Source of the DNA: Rhizophagus irregularis | Lineage: Eukaryota > Glomeromycota > Glomeromycetes > Glomerales > Glomeraceae | Direction: 5' to 3' | NCBI RefSeq assembly: GCF_026210795.1 | Contig: NC_089442.1 | Coordinates: 2,418,001 to 2,482,000, forward strand | Length of the DNA stretch: 64,000 nucleotides | Shown here: piece by piece, positions 33,459 through 43,930 of the stretch | Numbering within the stretch: the first letter of the stretch is position 1 | How the letters are laid out: each line of letters starts with the position of its first letter | Program-made: the position numbers and the translations under genes | Notes under the pieces: generated by a model | What the model was told of the DNA's origin: nothing | What the model saw: the letters and a program-made list of their open reading frames with translations, nothing else | The model's database searches: none

Positions 33459-33720
33459 TTAATGTGCTAATGGCCTTTTTCTTAAATCTTGTTTTTTTAT
33501 GCCTTTAGTATGTTCACATTCTGCTACTGCCTTACAACGTGGTTGCCAGATGATATTGTAAAATTCACTAACAAATACTTTCAAGAAAAGAGCTGCAATA
33601 GTTAATGCTATTCTCTTTGACTTAACAATGGTCTTGAGTTCCTTATATTTTTCTTTTGAAAAAAAACTTTTTATCATTAAGTGAACATAGGGAATAGGCA
33701 TATTCAAATCAACAACAGTT
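33459..33720 (-). pseudogene. LINE reverse-transcriptase polyprotein, C-terminal segment
   Basis: The minus-strand frame reads LNMPIPYVHLMIKSFF...IIWQPRCKAVAECEHTKGIKKQD and ends at a TAA just after RKRPLAH. It joins in frame to the pieces at 35393-35434 and 42676-42966 when the intervening elements and one copy of each target duplication are removed. The piece at 14953-15186 is a relative. Confidence 0.7.
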
Positions 33721-34059
33721 GTGTTAACTAAGGTTGCTTGCCAAAACTAGGAAGTTTCGGCATGCCAAAACTGCCAAAACTGCTAAAACTAGGTTTCAGC
33801 AAGCAATCAAAAATGCTGAAATGCCAAAACTGCTGAAACTGCCGAAACTGTTTCGGCGTTTCGGTGCAGTATATCATATGATATACATATAGTTTCAGCA
33901 TTTCCGATGTAATATTGTCCAACCTGCAGTAGCCGATCCGATTTTACCGATCTAATCGGCTGATAATCTCTTTTTTTTATAAAAAAATATTTTTTTTTTA
34001 ATACCTTTAGTCTTGTGAATTGACAAACAAGTACGGTATCTTTTTTTCCGATTCTTAAA

Positions 34060-34690
34060 TGGTAACGGTAAGTCTATTTTTTTTTCTTTTATTATCTTAT
34101 GTATTTTTCTTTTATTAACTTAATTTTATTTTTTTTATTTTAGGTTTTGGTTGCTTGGCATTGAGCGGCAATGTTAGAAGGGAGGTTTTTTAATATATTA
34201 ATATAATAACATTTAATAATGTTCTTTTCTTTTCTCTTAGGAACGTTCTTTTCAGCGCATTTTCTGGACTTGAAGGTATAGTATTTCGAAGGGGAGGGGG
34301 GTATTCTTAATATAAGAACGTTTAATAACGCTCTTTTCTTTTTCTTTTTGTAGGAATGGACTTTTTGACGTGTTTCCTGAACTTGAAGGAACAGCAATTT
34401 GAAGTGGGAGGAAGGTGTTCTTGATATAAGAACGTTTAATAATGTTCTTTTTCTTTCCTTTTTGTAGGTTCCAAATTGGAGCCTTGGAATTGGAGTGACT
34501 GGGAGTTTTTAGTTTAAACTCTTTTTACTTAGATTTTTGAACTGGAACCTTAGAACTGGGCGGGTACTATATGTGGTAGTGGGAGATAAGAGATGGTGAA
34601 GAAAGTGCTTCAGAATGTTTTACTAATATTCATTATTTTTTTATCGTAGATTCCGTCGTGCTAGACTGAAAACGGAGTTTCAGACTAAAT
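34060..34690 (+). repeat. Exon-like tandem array 2
   Basis: Four T-rich acceptor-like ends (TTTTAG, CTCTTAG, TTTTTGTAG, TTTTTGTAG) precede short cores. Two cores are 35 nt each and both end in ACTTGAAG (34242-34276 and 34355-34389). Between cores lie inverted repeats of the type AAGAACGTTTAATAACGCTCTT. A donor-like GTATAG follows the first 35-nt core, and the second has lost its GT. The layout is that of the arrays at 37.5 and 46.9 kb, but the core sequence is different. Confidence 0.65.
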
Positions 34691-34754
34691 AATATACTTT
34701 TCTAATTAATCTGTTTTAATATAAATAAAAAATTGCAATAAACTAATATATTAA

Positions 34755-35030
34755 ATTATAGGCAATTTCTATTTGTACACGGGGTGTTTAAACACGGGTC
34801 ATATTAGTATATTAAAAACGGCATTCAAAACCTTCTTTAATGCCTTAAGTAAACTTGCAGAGCAGGTGAAAATACATATATTTATCTGTAATATAATAAG
34901 AATAAAAAGTAAAAGAGTATAATGTCAGTAGCATTCAATTTCAAATTAAAAAACAAAAAATTAGTCTATTAAAAATTATATTTATATGACCCGTGTACAA
35001 ACACCCCGTGTAAACTTTGAAATTTTCTAA
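34755..35030. mobile_element. TIR repeat family F5, copy 3
   Basis: Nearly identical to 8312-8580, with termini TTTGTACACGGGGTGTTTAA and GTACAAACACCCCGTGTAAA. It is the least diverged pair of repeats in the window, which suggests recent activity of this family. Confidence 0.75.
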
Positions 35031-36539
35031 ATTATAATATAAACGAAATAATTTTTTTTTAATTTTTGTTTTTTTTTTGTCGTGTTAGTAGTAACTTAAA
35101 ACAAATTAATAAAAACCTTTAGCTTAGTAACGAGCAAATAATTTAAATGGGGTGGGTATGTATGTGTGAGAATAAGTCTAAAGAAACAACTGTTTCTTTC
35201 TTTTATTTTTTATAGAAAGTTAATACTATATATGCCAAAACAATGCCGAAACTCTAATAAAGTATTAGTATCAGTTATGCCGAAACTATGCCAAAATGCC
35301 GAAACAGTTTTGGCAGTTTTGGCAGTTTCGACACTATATAAGAAGTTTCGACTTTCAGCATTGGGCCAAATGAGTTTCGGCAGGCAACCTTAGTGTTAAC
35401 AAAGAAGTTGTTATTCCATGAGAGCAGTTGTTGTTAGGGATGGGGAAGTTCCACAAATGAGCGGCTCGAGCACGGTTCAGAACTGAGAACCGAGCTGGAA
35501 CCGAGAATCGGTTCCGGTTCTCTAGAACTCAGCCGCTTGACTCGAGCAGTTCAGTTCGGTTTATAATATTATAATAGTCATTTGTTAGAGTCGATTTATG
35601 GAGATCAGCGATCAAGTGACTATCAGATGCTATCGGATGATATTATTTTTCGGCAAATACGTCATAAAATAAATATTAAATCATAATTACGTCAATGATT
35701 TTTTTTTAAATTTTTTTAAATAATAAAAGGACTTTTATTCTAAAAACTATTTCAATTATTCGTAAATAAAAATTCTAAAATTGTGATGTATTAACAAAAT
35801 TAATCACCATCTCGAAGGTTAGATACTAAGAGGCAAAGTTTTATAATTCTTACGATTATTTCTTAAAACGTAAGAAATAATTCTTACGATTATTTCTTAA
35901 AAACCATTATACGAAAAAATTTACATCCCAATAATCAAAGAACTGAAAAATGGTTGAATTAAACGGGAAAGTTACAATAATTATAAATATACAAAATAGG
36001 AAATTTGAATTATTCCTTTATGTTGAAATAATAATTAATCGGTTAAGAAACTTGTATTTGATCCCGTACACTATGAAATTAACAAAATCGGCTTTATAAA
36101 TATGATGATTTTCCTAAAAAAGAATCTGTAACAGACTAATAGCTGATAAAATAAATACCGATAATCTAAAAAGATGACAAAAAAAAAATCCACTCTCATC
36201 TCAAAATGTCATTAAGTGACGAAGAATTTGTTCCCGACCAAGAAGATTTAGTGCTTGAAGATGAAGAGTTTGATGAGGAGTGGGAAGATGTTTTAGATCC
36301 TGATGATTCAGCTAGCCAGTTGTCACGTATGAATATAGGATCAGATACTGACATTTCGGATATAACAACTACGTCAGGAAGTGCCGTATGGCAATACTTT
36401 TATAAAAATCCGTCATATGCTCACTGGTCGAAATTAAAAAAATTGGACATATGGAAAATCGGCCAAAAATCAGACCAAAATTGACTAACATTATAAATCG
36501 GCACATCTGATTGATGCCAATCAGACAATTTGATAAAAA

Positions 36540-37240
36540 TTCAGCAAAAAATCATTATATTTGATTGACGGCTGATTGATGCTAGTTGAAATCAAAAAAA
36601 AATGGACAAATGGCAAATCAACCTAAAATTTGCCCAATATTCAAATATGCACTTCCGATTTATGGAAAATTGACAATTCAATAAATATTCAATAAAAATT
36701 CAATAAAAATTCAGCAAAAAATCATTATATTTGATTGACGGCTGATTGATGCTGGTTGAAATTAAAAAAAAAATGGACAAAATAGCAAATCAACCTAAAA
36801 TTTGCCCAATATTCAAATATGTACTTCAGATTTATGGAAAATTGACAATTCAATAAATATTCAATAAAAATTCAATAAAAATTCAGCAAAAAATCATTAT
36901 ATTTGATTGACGGCTGATTGATGCTGGTTGAAATTAAAAAAAAAATCTGACAAAATAGCAAATCAACCTAAAATTTACCCAATATTCAAATATGTACTTC
37001 AGATTTATGGAAAATTGACAATTCAATAAAAATTCAATAAAAATCCAACAAAAATTTGTTAAAAAATCATTATATTTGATTGACGGCTGATTGATATCAA
37101 AAAAAAATCTGACAAATTTGTAAATCAACCTAAAATTTACAATATTCAAATATGTACTTCAGATTTATGGAAAATTAACAATTCAATAAAAATTCAATAA
37201 AAATTTAGCAAAAAATTATCATATTTGATTAACAGCTTAA
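36540..37240. repeat. Left subterminal tandem repeats of the CACTA element
   Basis: Four to five units of about 150-175 bp each contain ATCATTATATTTGATTGACG, 'caacctaaaatttgccc' and 'cagatttatggaaaattgacaa'. The units decay toward the interior. Confidence 0.75.
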
Positions 37241-37479
37241 AATTTGCCTAATATTGTCTGATTTATGGCACTTTTATATCAAATTGCACTGGTCGAAATC
37301 AAAACTTTTGGGCATGGAAAAATTGTCTCAATTTCAGAAGTTATTCGAATAAACGATTTTTCAAAATCAACTTATGATGTACTAAGCCGCAGCCACAGTA
37401 AAATTAATCTGGCAATTAGTTGATCTATTACCGAATTTAGACTTTATTTAAACTAAAGTTTCGAAACTTTATCTTCATC

Positions 37480-39420
37480 TAACTTTATTCCTAAACAAAA
37501 CGGTTTTAAACGTTTTGGGATTTTTTTTTAATTTTTTATCGGAAATAATGTTCCAATTTTTATCATTTTTATTTTTTACGAAACGTTTTTTAACTTTTCA
37601 TTTAATATTTTCAATCGGAACATTAGTTAACGTTCTGATTTTATTAATTTTTTTTTGCAAAACTATTACTTTAAAAAACGTTTTCTAACATTTTTTTTTT
37701 ATACTTTTAAATAGGAAATCGGCTCCTACTTGGATACTGAATTCCAAAGGTAAGTTTCGAAGAATTTCTTCGAAACTTTATAAAAAAAAACGTTTTCTAA
37801 CGTTTTTTTTATACTTTTATATAGGAAATCGTCTCCTACTTGGATACCGAATTCCAAAGGTAAGTTTTGAAGAATTTCTTCGAAACTTTATAAAAAAAAA
37901 CGTTTTCTAACATTTTTTTTTATACTTTTATATAGGAAATCGGCTCCTACTTGGATACTGATTTCCAAAGGTAAGTTTCGAAACAAAAGTTTCGAAACTT
38001 TAAAAAACGTTTTTTAATATTACTAAAAACGTTTTTTTTTACTTTTGTATAGGAAATCGGCTCCAACGTGGACGCCGATATTCCAGATAAGTTTCGCATT
38101 TTCAAAACTTCTTTGAAAAAAACGTTTAACATTTTTTTTTTTAATATTATTGTAGGAATACCGTAAAGTTTCGAATTTTCAAAACTTTTTGACAAAAATT
38201 AATAAAAAACGTTTAATTTAACGTTTTTTATTATATTTTATTATTTTTTTTTGCAGGGAAATTGGCTCCAATATGGATACCAGAATCCCACATGCAAAGT
38301 TTCGATTTTTCGAAACTTTTTGAAAAAATTAATAAAAAACGTTTAATATAACGTTTTTTATTATATTTTATTAATATTTTTGCAGGGAAATCGGCTCCAA
38401 TATGGATACCGGAATCCCACATGCAAAGTTTCGATTTTTCGAAACTTTTTGAAAAAAATTAATAAAAAAACGTTTAAATTTAACGTTTTTTTATTATTTT
38501 TATTAATTTTTTTTGCAGGAAATCAGCTCCAAATTGGATATCGGAATCCTGCAAGTAGTTTCGATTTTCGAAACTTTTTGACGCAAATTAATAAAAAAAC
38601 GTTTAAATTAACGTTTTTTTATTATTTTTATTATTTTTTTTTTGCAGGAAATCGGCTCCAAATTGGATACCAGAATCCCGCAAGTAAAGTTTCAAAGTTT
38701 CGAAACTTTACGAAACTTAATAAAAAAACGTTTAAATTTAACGTTTTTTTATTATTTTTATTAATTTTTTTTGCAGGAAATCAGCTCCAAATTGGATACC
38801 GAAATCCCACAAGTAAAGTTTCGATTTTCGAAACTTTTTGACGCAAATTAATAAAAAAAACGTTTAATTTAACATTTTTTTTATTATTTTTTATTATTTT
38901 TTTTTGCAGGAAATCGACTCCAAATTGGATACCGGAATCCCGCAAGTAAAGTTTCGAAGTTTTGAAACTTTATGAAACTTAATAAAAAAACGTTTAAATT
39001 AACGTTTTTTTATTAGATTTTATTATTTTTTTTGCAGGGAAATCGGCTCCAAATTGTACCAGAATCCCGCAGGTAAAGTTTCGTCAAAACTTTTTGACGC
39101 AAATTAATAAAAAAAACGTTTAATTTAACATTTTTTTTATTATTTTTTATTATTTTTTTTTGCAGGAAATCAGCTCCAAATTGTACCGGAATCCCGCAGG
39201 TAAAGTTTTGATTTTTCGAAACTTTTTGACGAAACTTAATAAAAATGTTTAATTTAACATTTTTTATTATATTTTATTAATTTTTTTGTATGGAAATTGG
39301 CTTCGATTTGCCATCCTACAGGTAACGTTTTGATTTTTGAAACTTGAAACTTAAAAAAAAACGTTATTTTAATGTTTTTTCTTTTTTTTTTGTAGGAAAA
39401 TCATCTCCAATTTGTAGAAA
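37480..39420 (+). repeat. Exon-like tandem array 3 (about 15 units)
   Basis: The units are 105-130 bp. The core begins GAAATCGGCTCC and ends near ATTCCAAAG, ATTCCAG or ATCCCGCAA, with lengths mostly 34-36 nt. It is preceded by 10-20 T plus ATAG or GCAG and followed by GTAAGT or GTAAAG. Each spacer has two inverted repeats: AAGTTTCGA..TCGAAACTT next to the donor, then AAAACGTTxxxAACGTTTT. Cores start near 37715, 37825, 37938, 38053, 38258, 38386, 38519, 38648, 38777, 38910, 39037 and 39166. Some units have lost the donor GT (38093, GATAAG) or show GC (38296, 38424). Core lengths do not keep one frame, so a normal coding function is unproven. Confidence 0.75.
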
Positions 39421-39529
39421 CAAATGGGAATTAAGGAATTTAACGTATACCGGATTTGTTAGAAAGTTGGGATGATTTTTGGTGAAATTGTTTTATATGT
39501 ATATGTAATATTTTAAATTTCAGAATAAA

Positions 39530-39800
39530 ATTTACTGTAATTTGCGATACAATTCAGAATACAAATCAGAATAAATTTTTTACTACAAATCGGAATAAAT
39601 TTTACTACAAATCAGAATAAATTTTACTACAAATCGGAATAAATTTTACTACAATTCGGAATAAATTTTACTACAAATCAGAATAAATTTTACTACAAAT
39701 TGGAATAAATTTTACTACAAATCAGAATAAATTTTACTACAATTTGGAATAAATTTTACTACAATTCAGAAAATTTTGTCACAAATTTACCATAATTCAG
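39530..39800. repeat. Right subterminal 22-bp tandem repeat
   Basis: About ten units of AATCAGAATAAATTTTACTA (with 'tacaa') lie between the array and the right terminus of the CACTA element. Confidence 0.75.
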
Positions 39801-42371
39801 AATAAATTCACTGCAATTCGGTAAATTTATGAATAATATTTTTTAAACAATTCGGATTAAAAATACTAAGCAATTCAGATACAATTCAGACATTCTGATC
39901 GGCATCGATCGGCCTGCCAATCAGAACTTTGCCTAAATTAATAAATCGGCCATATTTATCACCAAATTCAGCCTAAAATCGGACATCCGATTTCTAGCCG
40001 ATTTGGACTATTTCGACCAGTGGCTCCAGGCTATAATATTTGCAAAATATGTTCCAATAGATACAGAATAACAACAAGTGTTAGTACTTTGCGAAAGCAT
40101 CTTAATAAACATCGTTTAAGTGTACCTAAGAAAAAACATGTCTTAATTGAAAAAAGGGATCCTTTTGATGAAGAACAACAACAAATTCACGATAAATACC
40201 TTACTGATTGGTTGATCTGTGACCTTCAGCCATTCACAGTTGTTGAAAACCATTATTTTAAAATATTCATCAATTTTTTCTGCCCGCGATATATTATTCC
40301 CGATAGACATAAGGCAAAAGGTAATTATCTTAAAAAATTTTTTTAAAACTCATAAAATAACATCTAATTTTCTTTCTAATTAAATAGAATTAATAATTGC
40401 TACATTTACAAACCGAAGAGATGCAGTTATCAATGAACTCCATAAAATTGAAAAAAAATTCGCGTTAACGGCAGATATGTGGACGTCTACCATAAACCGG
40501 GAGGCATTTTTAGGACTCACTATCCATTATGTGGATTCCAACTGGAAACTCCAGAATTTTCTTCTCGATATCATCCCTTTTACAGTTAGCCATTCCGGAG
40601 CAAATATTGCAAGAGAAATAATGCGAATTTTGGAGGAGTTCAATATTTCCAATAAAATCATCGCGCTCACGACAGATAATGAATCTGCAATGATAGTTTG
40701 TGGGAGAGAGATTACTTTAGACATGGATGACGAATTTTCATCCATGATTTTTTCTCACTACCGATGCGCTGCACACGTCCTAAACTTAGGTGTAAAAGAG
40801 GGACTAAAATTAGTTAACGATTCCATTAAAAAGTAATGAATAGCATTAAAAATTCGACCCGTCTATGTGATAGTCTTCGTCTCTTATGCAACTTAAAAGA
40901 AATGAAGTACCTTAAACCTATTATTGACGTAGAGACGTGCTGGAACTCTACTTACTATATGCTGAGGCGTTTGGAGGTACTTGAACCAGCACTAAATTTA
41001 CTAGTAGCTGATAATCGATCAATTCATGCCTTTTACCCAAATGATGACGATTGGATTGCTATCAAAGTAAATAATTTAGAAAATTTTAATTATTATTTTA
41101 AAAAAAAAGAATGTAACAATTTTTTTTAAAAAAATACTAATATTACCTATTTTAAATAGGATACGCTCTTGCTTCTTGAACCCCTAGAAAAAGCTACCAA
41201 ATATTTGTCAGCATCATCCTATCCAACGATGGGTGAGACTCGTTTTATTTTTTCAGGAATCCAGGCACATCTAATGAAAAATATGGAAAATGAGACCTTT
41301 ACGCAACGCGAAATGGCAACTTTGATACACCAGAAAATAAGACAATATTGGATGATTATGGATAAATCTTCAATTACTTCTGCAATTCTGGACCCTCAAA
41401 ATAAACTTACAATATTCTTGGATGAGTCAAGAGTAAGTGCTCTCCAACATATTCAAGACACATACAATATATATAAAAGACGGTCCTCATCACCTATGAA
41501 TGCAAAACAATATGCTCCTAATAGTACACGCCAGTATTTTGCACGATTGCAACAAATAAATGAAGAAATTGATCAAACCAATGACGAAATTTCTCCTCCA
41601 GTAATTCCAGCAATAGAATTTGAAGAACTGAATCGGTATCTTCAACTACCGATTGATGAGGGGACCGATCCTCTCATATGGTGGCAAGCGCATTCTAGCG
41701 AATTCCCGGTATTATGTAACATTGCGCGAGATTTTCTTTGTATTCAAGCAACAAGTGTTGCGTCAGAACAAGCCTTTTCGGTAGCTGGAAACACAATCAC
41801 TAAAACCCAGAATCGTTTATTGCCAGAAACGGCAAGGGCTTGTTTGTGTATGAAAAGTTGGATTAATAATAAGCTAGTCAAATAATAATTTTTTTTTCTT
41901 AGCCAGTTAGCCTAGCTGTTATTCAGTTTTTTTTTACTTTACTTTACAATGCCACCAACTCGAATTTTGTTATTTTTCACTGATATTGTAAAAAAAAACA
42001 TTTTAATAAATATACGAAAGTTGGTCAAATATATTAATATTGAATTTATTTTTTAGTAAAATTTTATAAAATTATCAAAAAAAAATTTTATTTTCAGTTG
42101 CGTTTATTTAAATAGTAAATTTTAAGTGTGCAACTTTAAAAAACCAATTAAATTGGCACTATTTTAAGGCGAATACATCTATTACTAAATTAGTAATGAA
42201 TGTAGATGATTGGTTCATCATTAATTATAAATCAAATTTAACCGACTCGAACCGACTCGAACTGACTCAAACCGACTAGAGCCGTTCCATAAAACTGAGC
42301 TCGGAGCCGGCTCCGCCGCTCTGCAGAACCGGAACGGAACCGATGGAACCGTCCCCATCCCTAGTTGTTGT

Positions 42372-42667
42372 AGGACCCCGGATATCTCCAAAACAGGTCA
42401 TAAGTCACACTTTTGGCAGATTGGCCCATTTTTTAGGGGCTCAAAAAATCGTTTTTTGTAAATATCTCGGCATCCAGTGGTCCAATTTTGATGAACTTTT
42501 TTTTAAATTGTAGAGCTAAATGAGGGCTACAAAATAAAAAAAGTTTATTAAAATTGAATTACTGGATGCTGAGATATTTACAAAAAACGATTTTTTGAGT
42601 TTCAGCAAAAAGGAATGTTTTTGGCCAAAAGTCCATTATGACCTTTATATTAGATATCCGGGGTTCT
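42372..42667. mobile_element. Fold-back MITE family F1, copy 2 (8-bp TSD)
   Basis: The ends are AGGACCCCGGATATCT and AGATATCCGGGGTTCT. It is flanked by GTTGTTGT on both sides (42364-42371 and 42668-42675). The left copy is at the same time the right target duplication of the hAT element, so two elements used the same 8-bp site back to back. Confidence 0.85.
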
Positions 42668-42675
42668 GTTGTTGT

Positions 42676-42966
42676 GTGTCTTCTTGACTTAATTGAATAT
42701 GTTTTTCTTATAATAAAAAATTTTTGATTATTTGATTACATTTACATACAGTGTTGTCAACTACAATTGTCCACTTATTACTGAGCTGTTGACAATATAT
42801 CATATGATCATCATCTTTATTTTCTTCAAGACAAAACCTACATTTTACATCTCCATATAAGTCATATCTTCTTTCCTTCATGATTTCTAAAGTTGGGACT
42901 TGGGAGCAAACAATTTAAAAGTTTCAAGTGTTTGATGAATCTGTCATTTGTTAGTGATGTTGTACA
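42676..42966 (-). pseudogene. LINE polyprotein middle segment with zinc-knuckle
   Basis: The minus-strand frame reads TLEIMKERRYDLYG, then CRFCLEENKDDDHMIYC, a CCHC motif of the kind found near the C-terminus of non-LTR polyproteins. It ends at the F1/hAT insertion site. One single-base shift lies near 42895. The upstream part joins the RNase H segment across the CACTA MITE. Confidence 0.7.
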
Positions 42967-42969
42967 GTT

Positions 42970-43245
42970 CACTGGTAAAAAAATGGTACTATCTACACAT
43001 ATATACACATATCTTACATATATCGGTACTCAAAATGTAGAAAATCATACACAAATAATACACATATCATATACATATCGGGTACTTATATATATAGTAT
43101 ACCTATCAGGTACCTGATATATGTATGATATATATATTAGTACCCGATATGTGTATGATATGTGTATTATTTTGTATGATTTTCTACATATTGAGTACCC
43201 AATATGTGTAAGATATGTGTAGGATAAATCATTTTTTTACCAGTG
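42970..43245. mobile_element. CACTA-type MITE (3-bp TSD)
   Basis: The ends are CACTGGTAAAAAAATG and ATTTTTTTACCAGTG, with GTT on both sides (42967-42969 and 43246-43248). The two halves are inverted copies rich in 'acacatatc' and 'gatatgtgt', so the element folds back. A half copy starts the window. Confidence 0.85.
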
Positions 43246-43930
43246 GTTGTGTTCTGTATTTTTTTTAAACAGTGTCCAAGTAACTTCTTCTTCTATTGTG
43301 TTAGTTGTATCTGAAAATACTGATCTATGTGTGCGGTTGAGAGACCATGCAGCACCTAATGTAGTTTCACACAATTTATCTATAAATTTTCTGATATTTC
43401 TGTCAACTCTTTTGCTATTTCAGTAAATATCGTATATTAAATCCTTTTGTTGTGAATTTTTAACATTGATGCAAGTTGGTTTTTTTGTGTTGTTTTTTGC
43501 CATCCTATCTGTTTCTTCATTACCCTTGACTTCTGAGTGACCTTTAACTTTTACCAACTTTATTTCTAGCTGTTTTCTATCAATAAGGTTAATTATACTA
43601 CTTACTATACTATTATTGTTACATTTGCATCATGTTTGAGTTTTGTTTTTACTATTTGTTAGATTTGTTCTTGTGTAATTAATGCTATCTATGGTAGCTT
43701 GTGAGTTTGTAATAATATTTGCTTTCTGTCCTGTCTATAAAACTAATATGGCTGACAGAATGGCTCCTAGTTCTGCACATGTGAATGAAGGCCAATCTGT
43801 GATTGAACTGTTGCATTCTAATATTACTTCATCTTTATTATTCAATATCATCCAACCTGTGCTCATGAGTTTTGTAAATGTGTTAGAGCTATTGTTAAAA
43901 TGATTTGTTAGTGAGCCATTAAATAAAATA
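43246..43930 (-). pseudogene. LINE RNase H domain segment
   Basis: The minus strand reads LFNGSLTN, TGWMILNNKDEVILE, FTCAELGAILSAIL, ANIITNSQATIDSI and KVKGHSEVKGNEETDRMAKNN. This order of blocks is characteristic of RNase H domains attached to non-LTR reverse transcriptases (GSL, E-LGA, NSQA, GHS-KGNE-DRMAK). The first catalytic Asp appears as Asn in LFNGSL. In-frame stops are present (about 43735 and 43635). Nothing recognisable precedes it beyond 43930, so the element is truncated at its 5' side. Confidence 0.75.

Larger units (their letters stand above)
33729..35392. mobile_element. Long F4-type element carrying exon-like array 2 (perfect 8-bp TSD)
   Basis: The termini are TAAGGTTGCTTGCC and GGCAGGCAACCTTA. 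GTGTTAAC is duplicated exactly (33721-33728 and 35393-35400). The outer parts contain many 'tgccgaaac' repeats, as in the short F4 MITEs. The interior holds exon-like array 2 and an F5 element. An 8-bp duplication fits hAT-type mobilisation. No transposase is present. It inserted into the LINE C-terminal coding sequence. Confidence 0.8.
36422..40022. mobile_element. Non-autonomous CACTA element carrying exon-like array 3
   Basis: The ends CACTGGTCGAAAT and ATTTCGACCAGTG are inverted repeats. GCT is duplicated (36419-36421 and 40023-40025). The termini are close to those of the Plavaka element (CACTAGTCGAAAT), so Plavaka transposase is the likely mobiliser (inference). Subterminal blocks share AAATCGGCC/GCCGATTT motifs. 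A second copy of the left terminus lies inside at about 37290. No protein gene is present; the cargo is the array at 37.5-39.4 kb. Confidence 0.85.
36206..41885 (+). pseudogene. hAT transposase with BED zinc finger, interrupted
   Basis: Segments: 36206-36421 (acidic N-terminus then SAVWQYFYKNPSYA), [insertion 36422-40022 plus one GCT copy], 40026-40320, 40388-41066 and 41160-41885. The BED finger resumes after the insertion as CKICSNRY...LRKHLNKH. Next is ALTADMWTS (catalytic-domain signature), then HVLNLGVKEGLKLVNDSI, VETCWNSTYYML and EPLEKATKYLSASSYPT. The C-terminal dimerisation domain reads WWQAHSSEFPVL...ATSVASEQAFSVAG. Introns at 40321-40387 and 41067-41159 are in phase. A one-base loss in the A-run near 40830 shifts the frame. 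Without the insertion and this loss the gene would be of ordinary length for the family. Confidence 0.88.
35435..42363. mobile_element. hAT transposon (perfect 8-bp TSD) with a nested CACTA insertion
   Basis: The termini are TAGGGATGGGGAAGTTCC and the inverted GGAACCGTCCCCATCCCTA. GTTGTTGT is duplicated (35427-35434 and 42364-42371). Subterminal regions are rich in 'gaaccgag/cggttc' motifs (35460-35560 and 42240-42355), as expected for hAT transposase-binding sites. It encodes a BED-hAT transposase on the plus strand, broken by a CACTA insertion and one frameshift. It lies in the LINE C-terminal coding sequence. Confidence 0.88.

Noticed and set aside
38380-38841. 153-residue open frame across exon-like array 3
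   Set aside because: It reads through several repeat units and their T-rich spacers and shows only the repeat period (NRLQIGYRNP). It is not evidence for a protein by itself.
39530-39800. Possible satellite or centromeric repeat
   Set aside because: Only about ten 22-bp units, bounded by the array and the right TIR of a CACTA element, so a subterminal repeat explains it.
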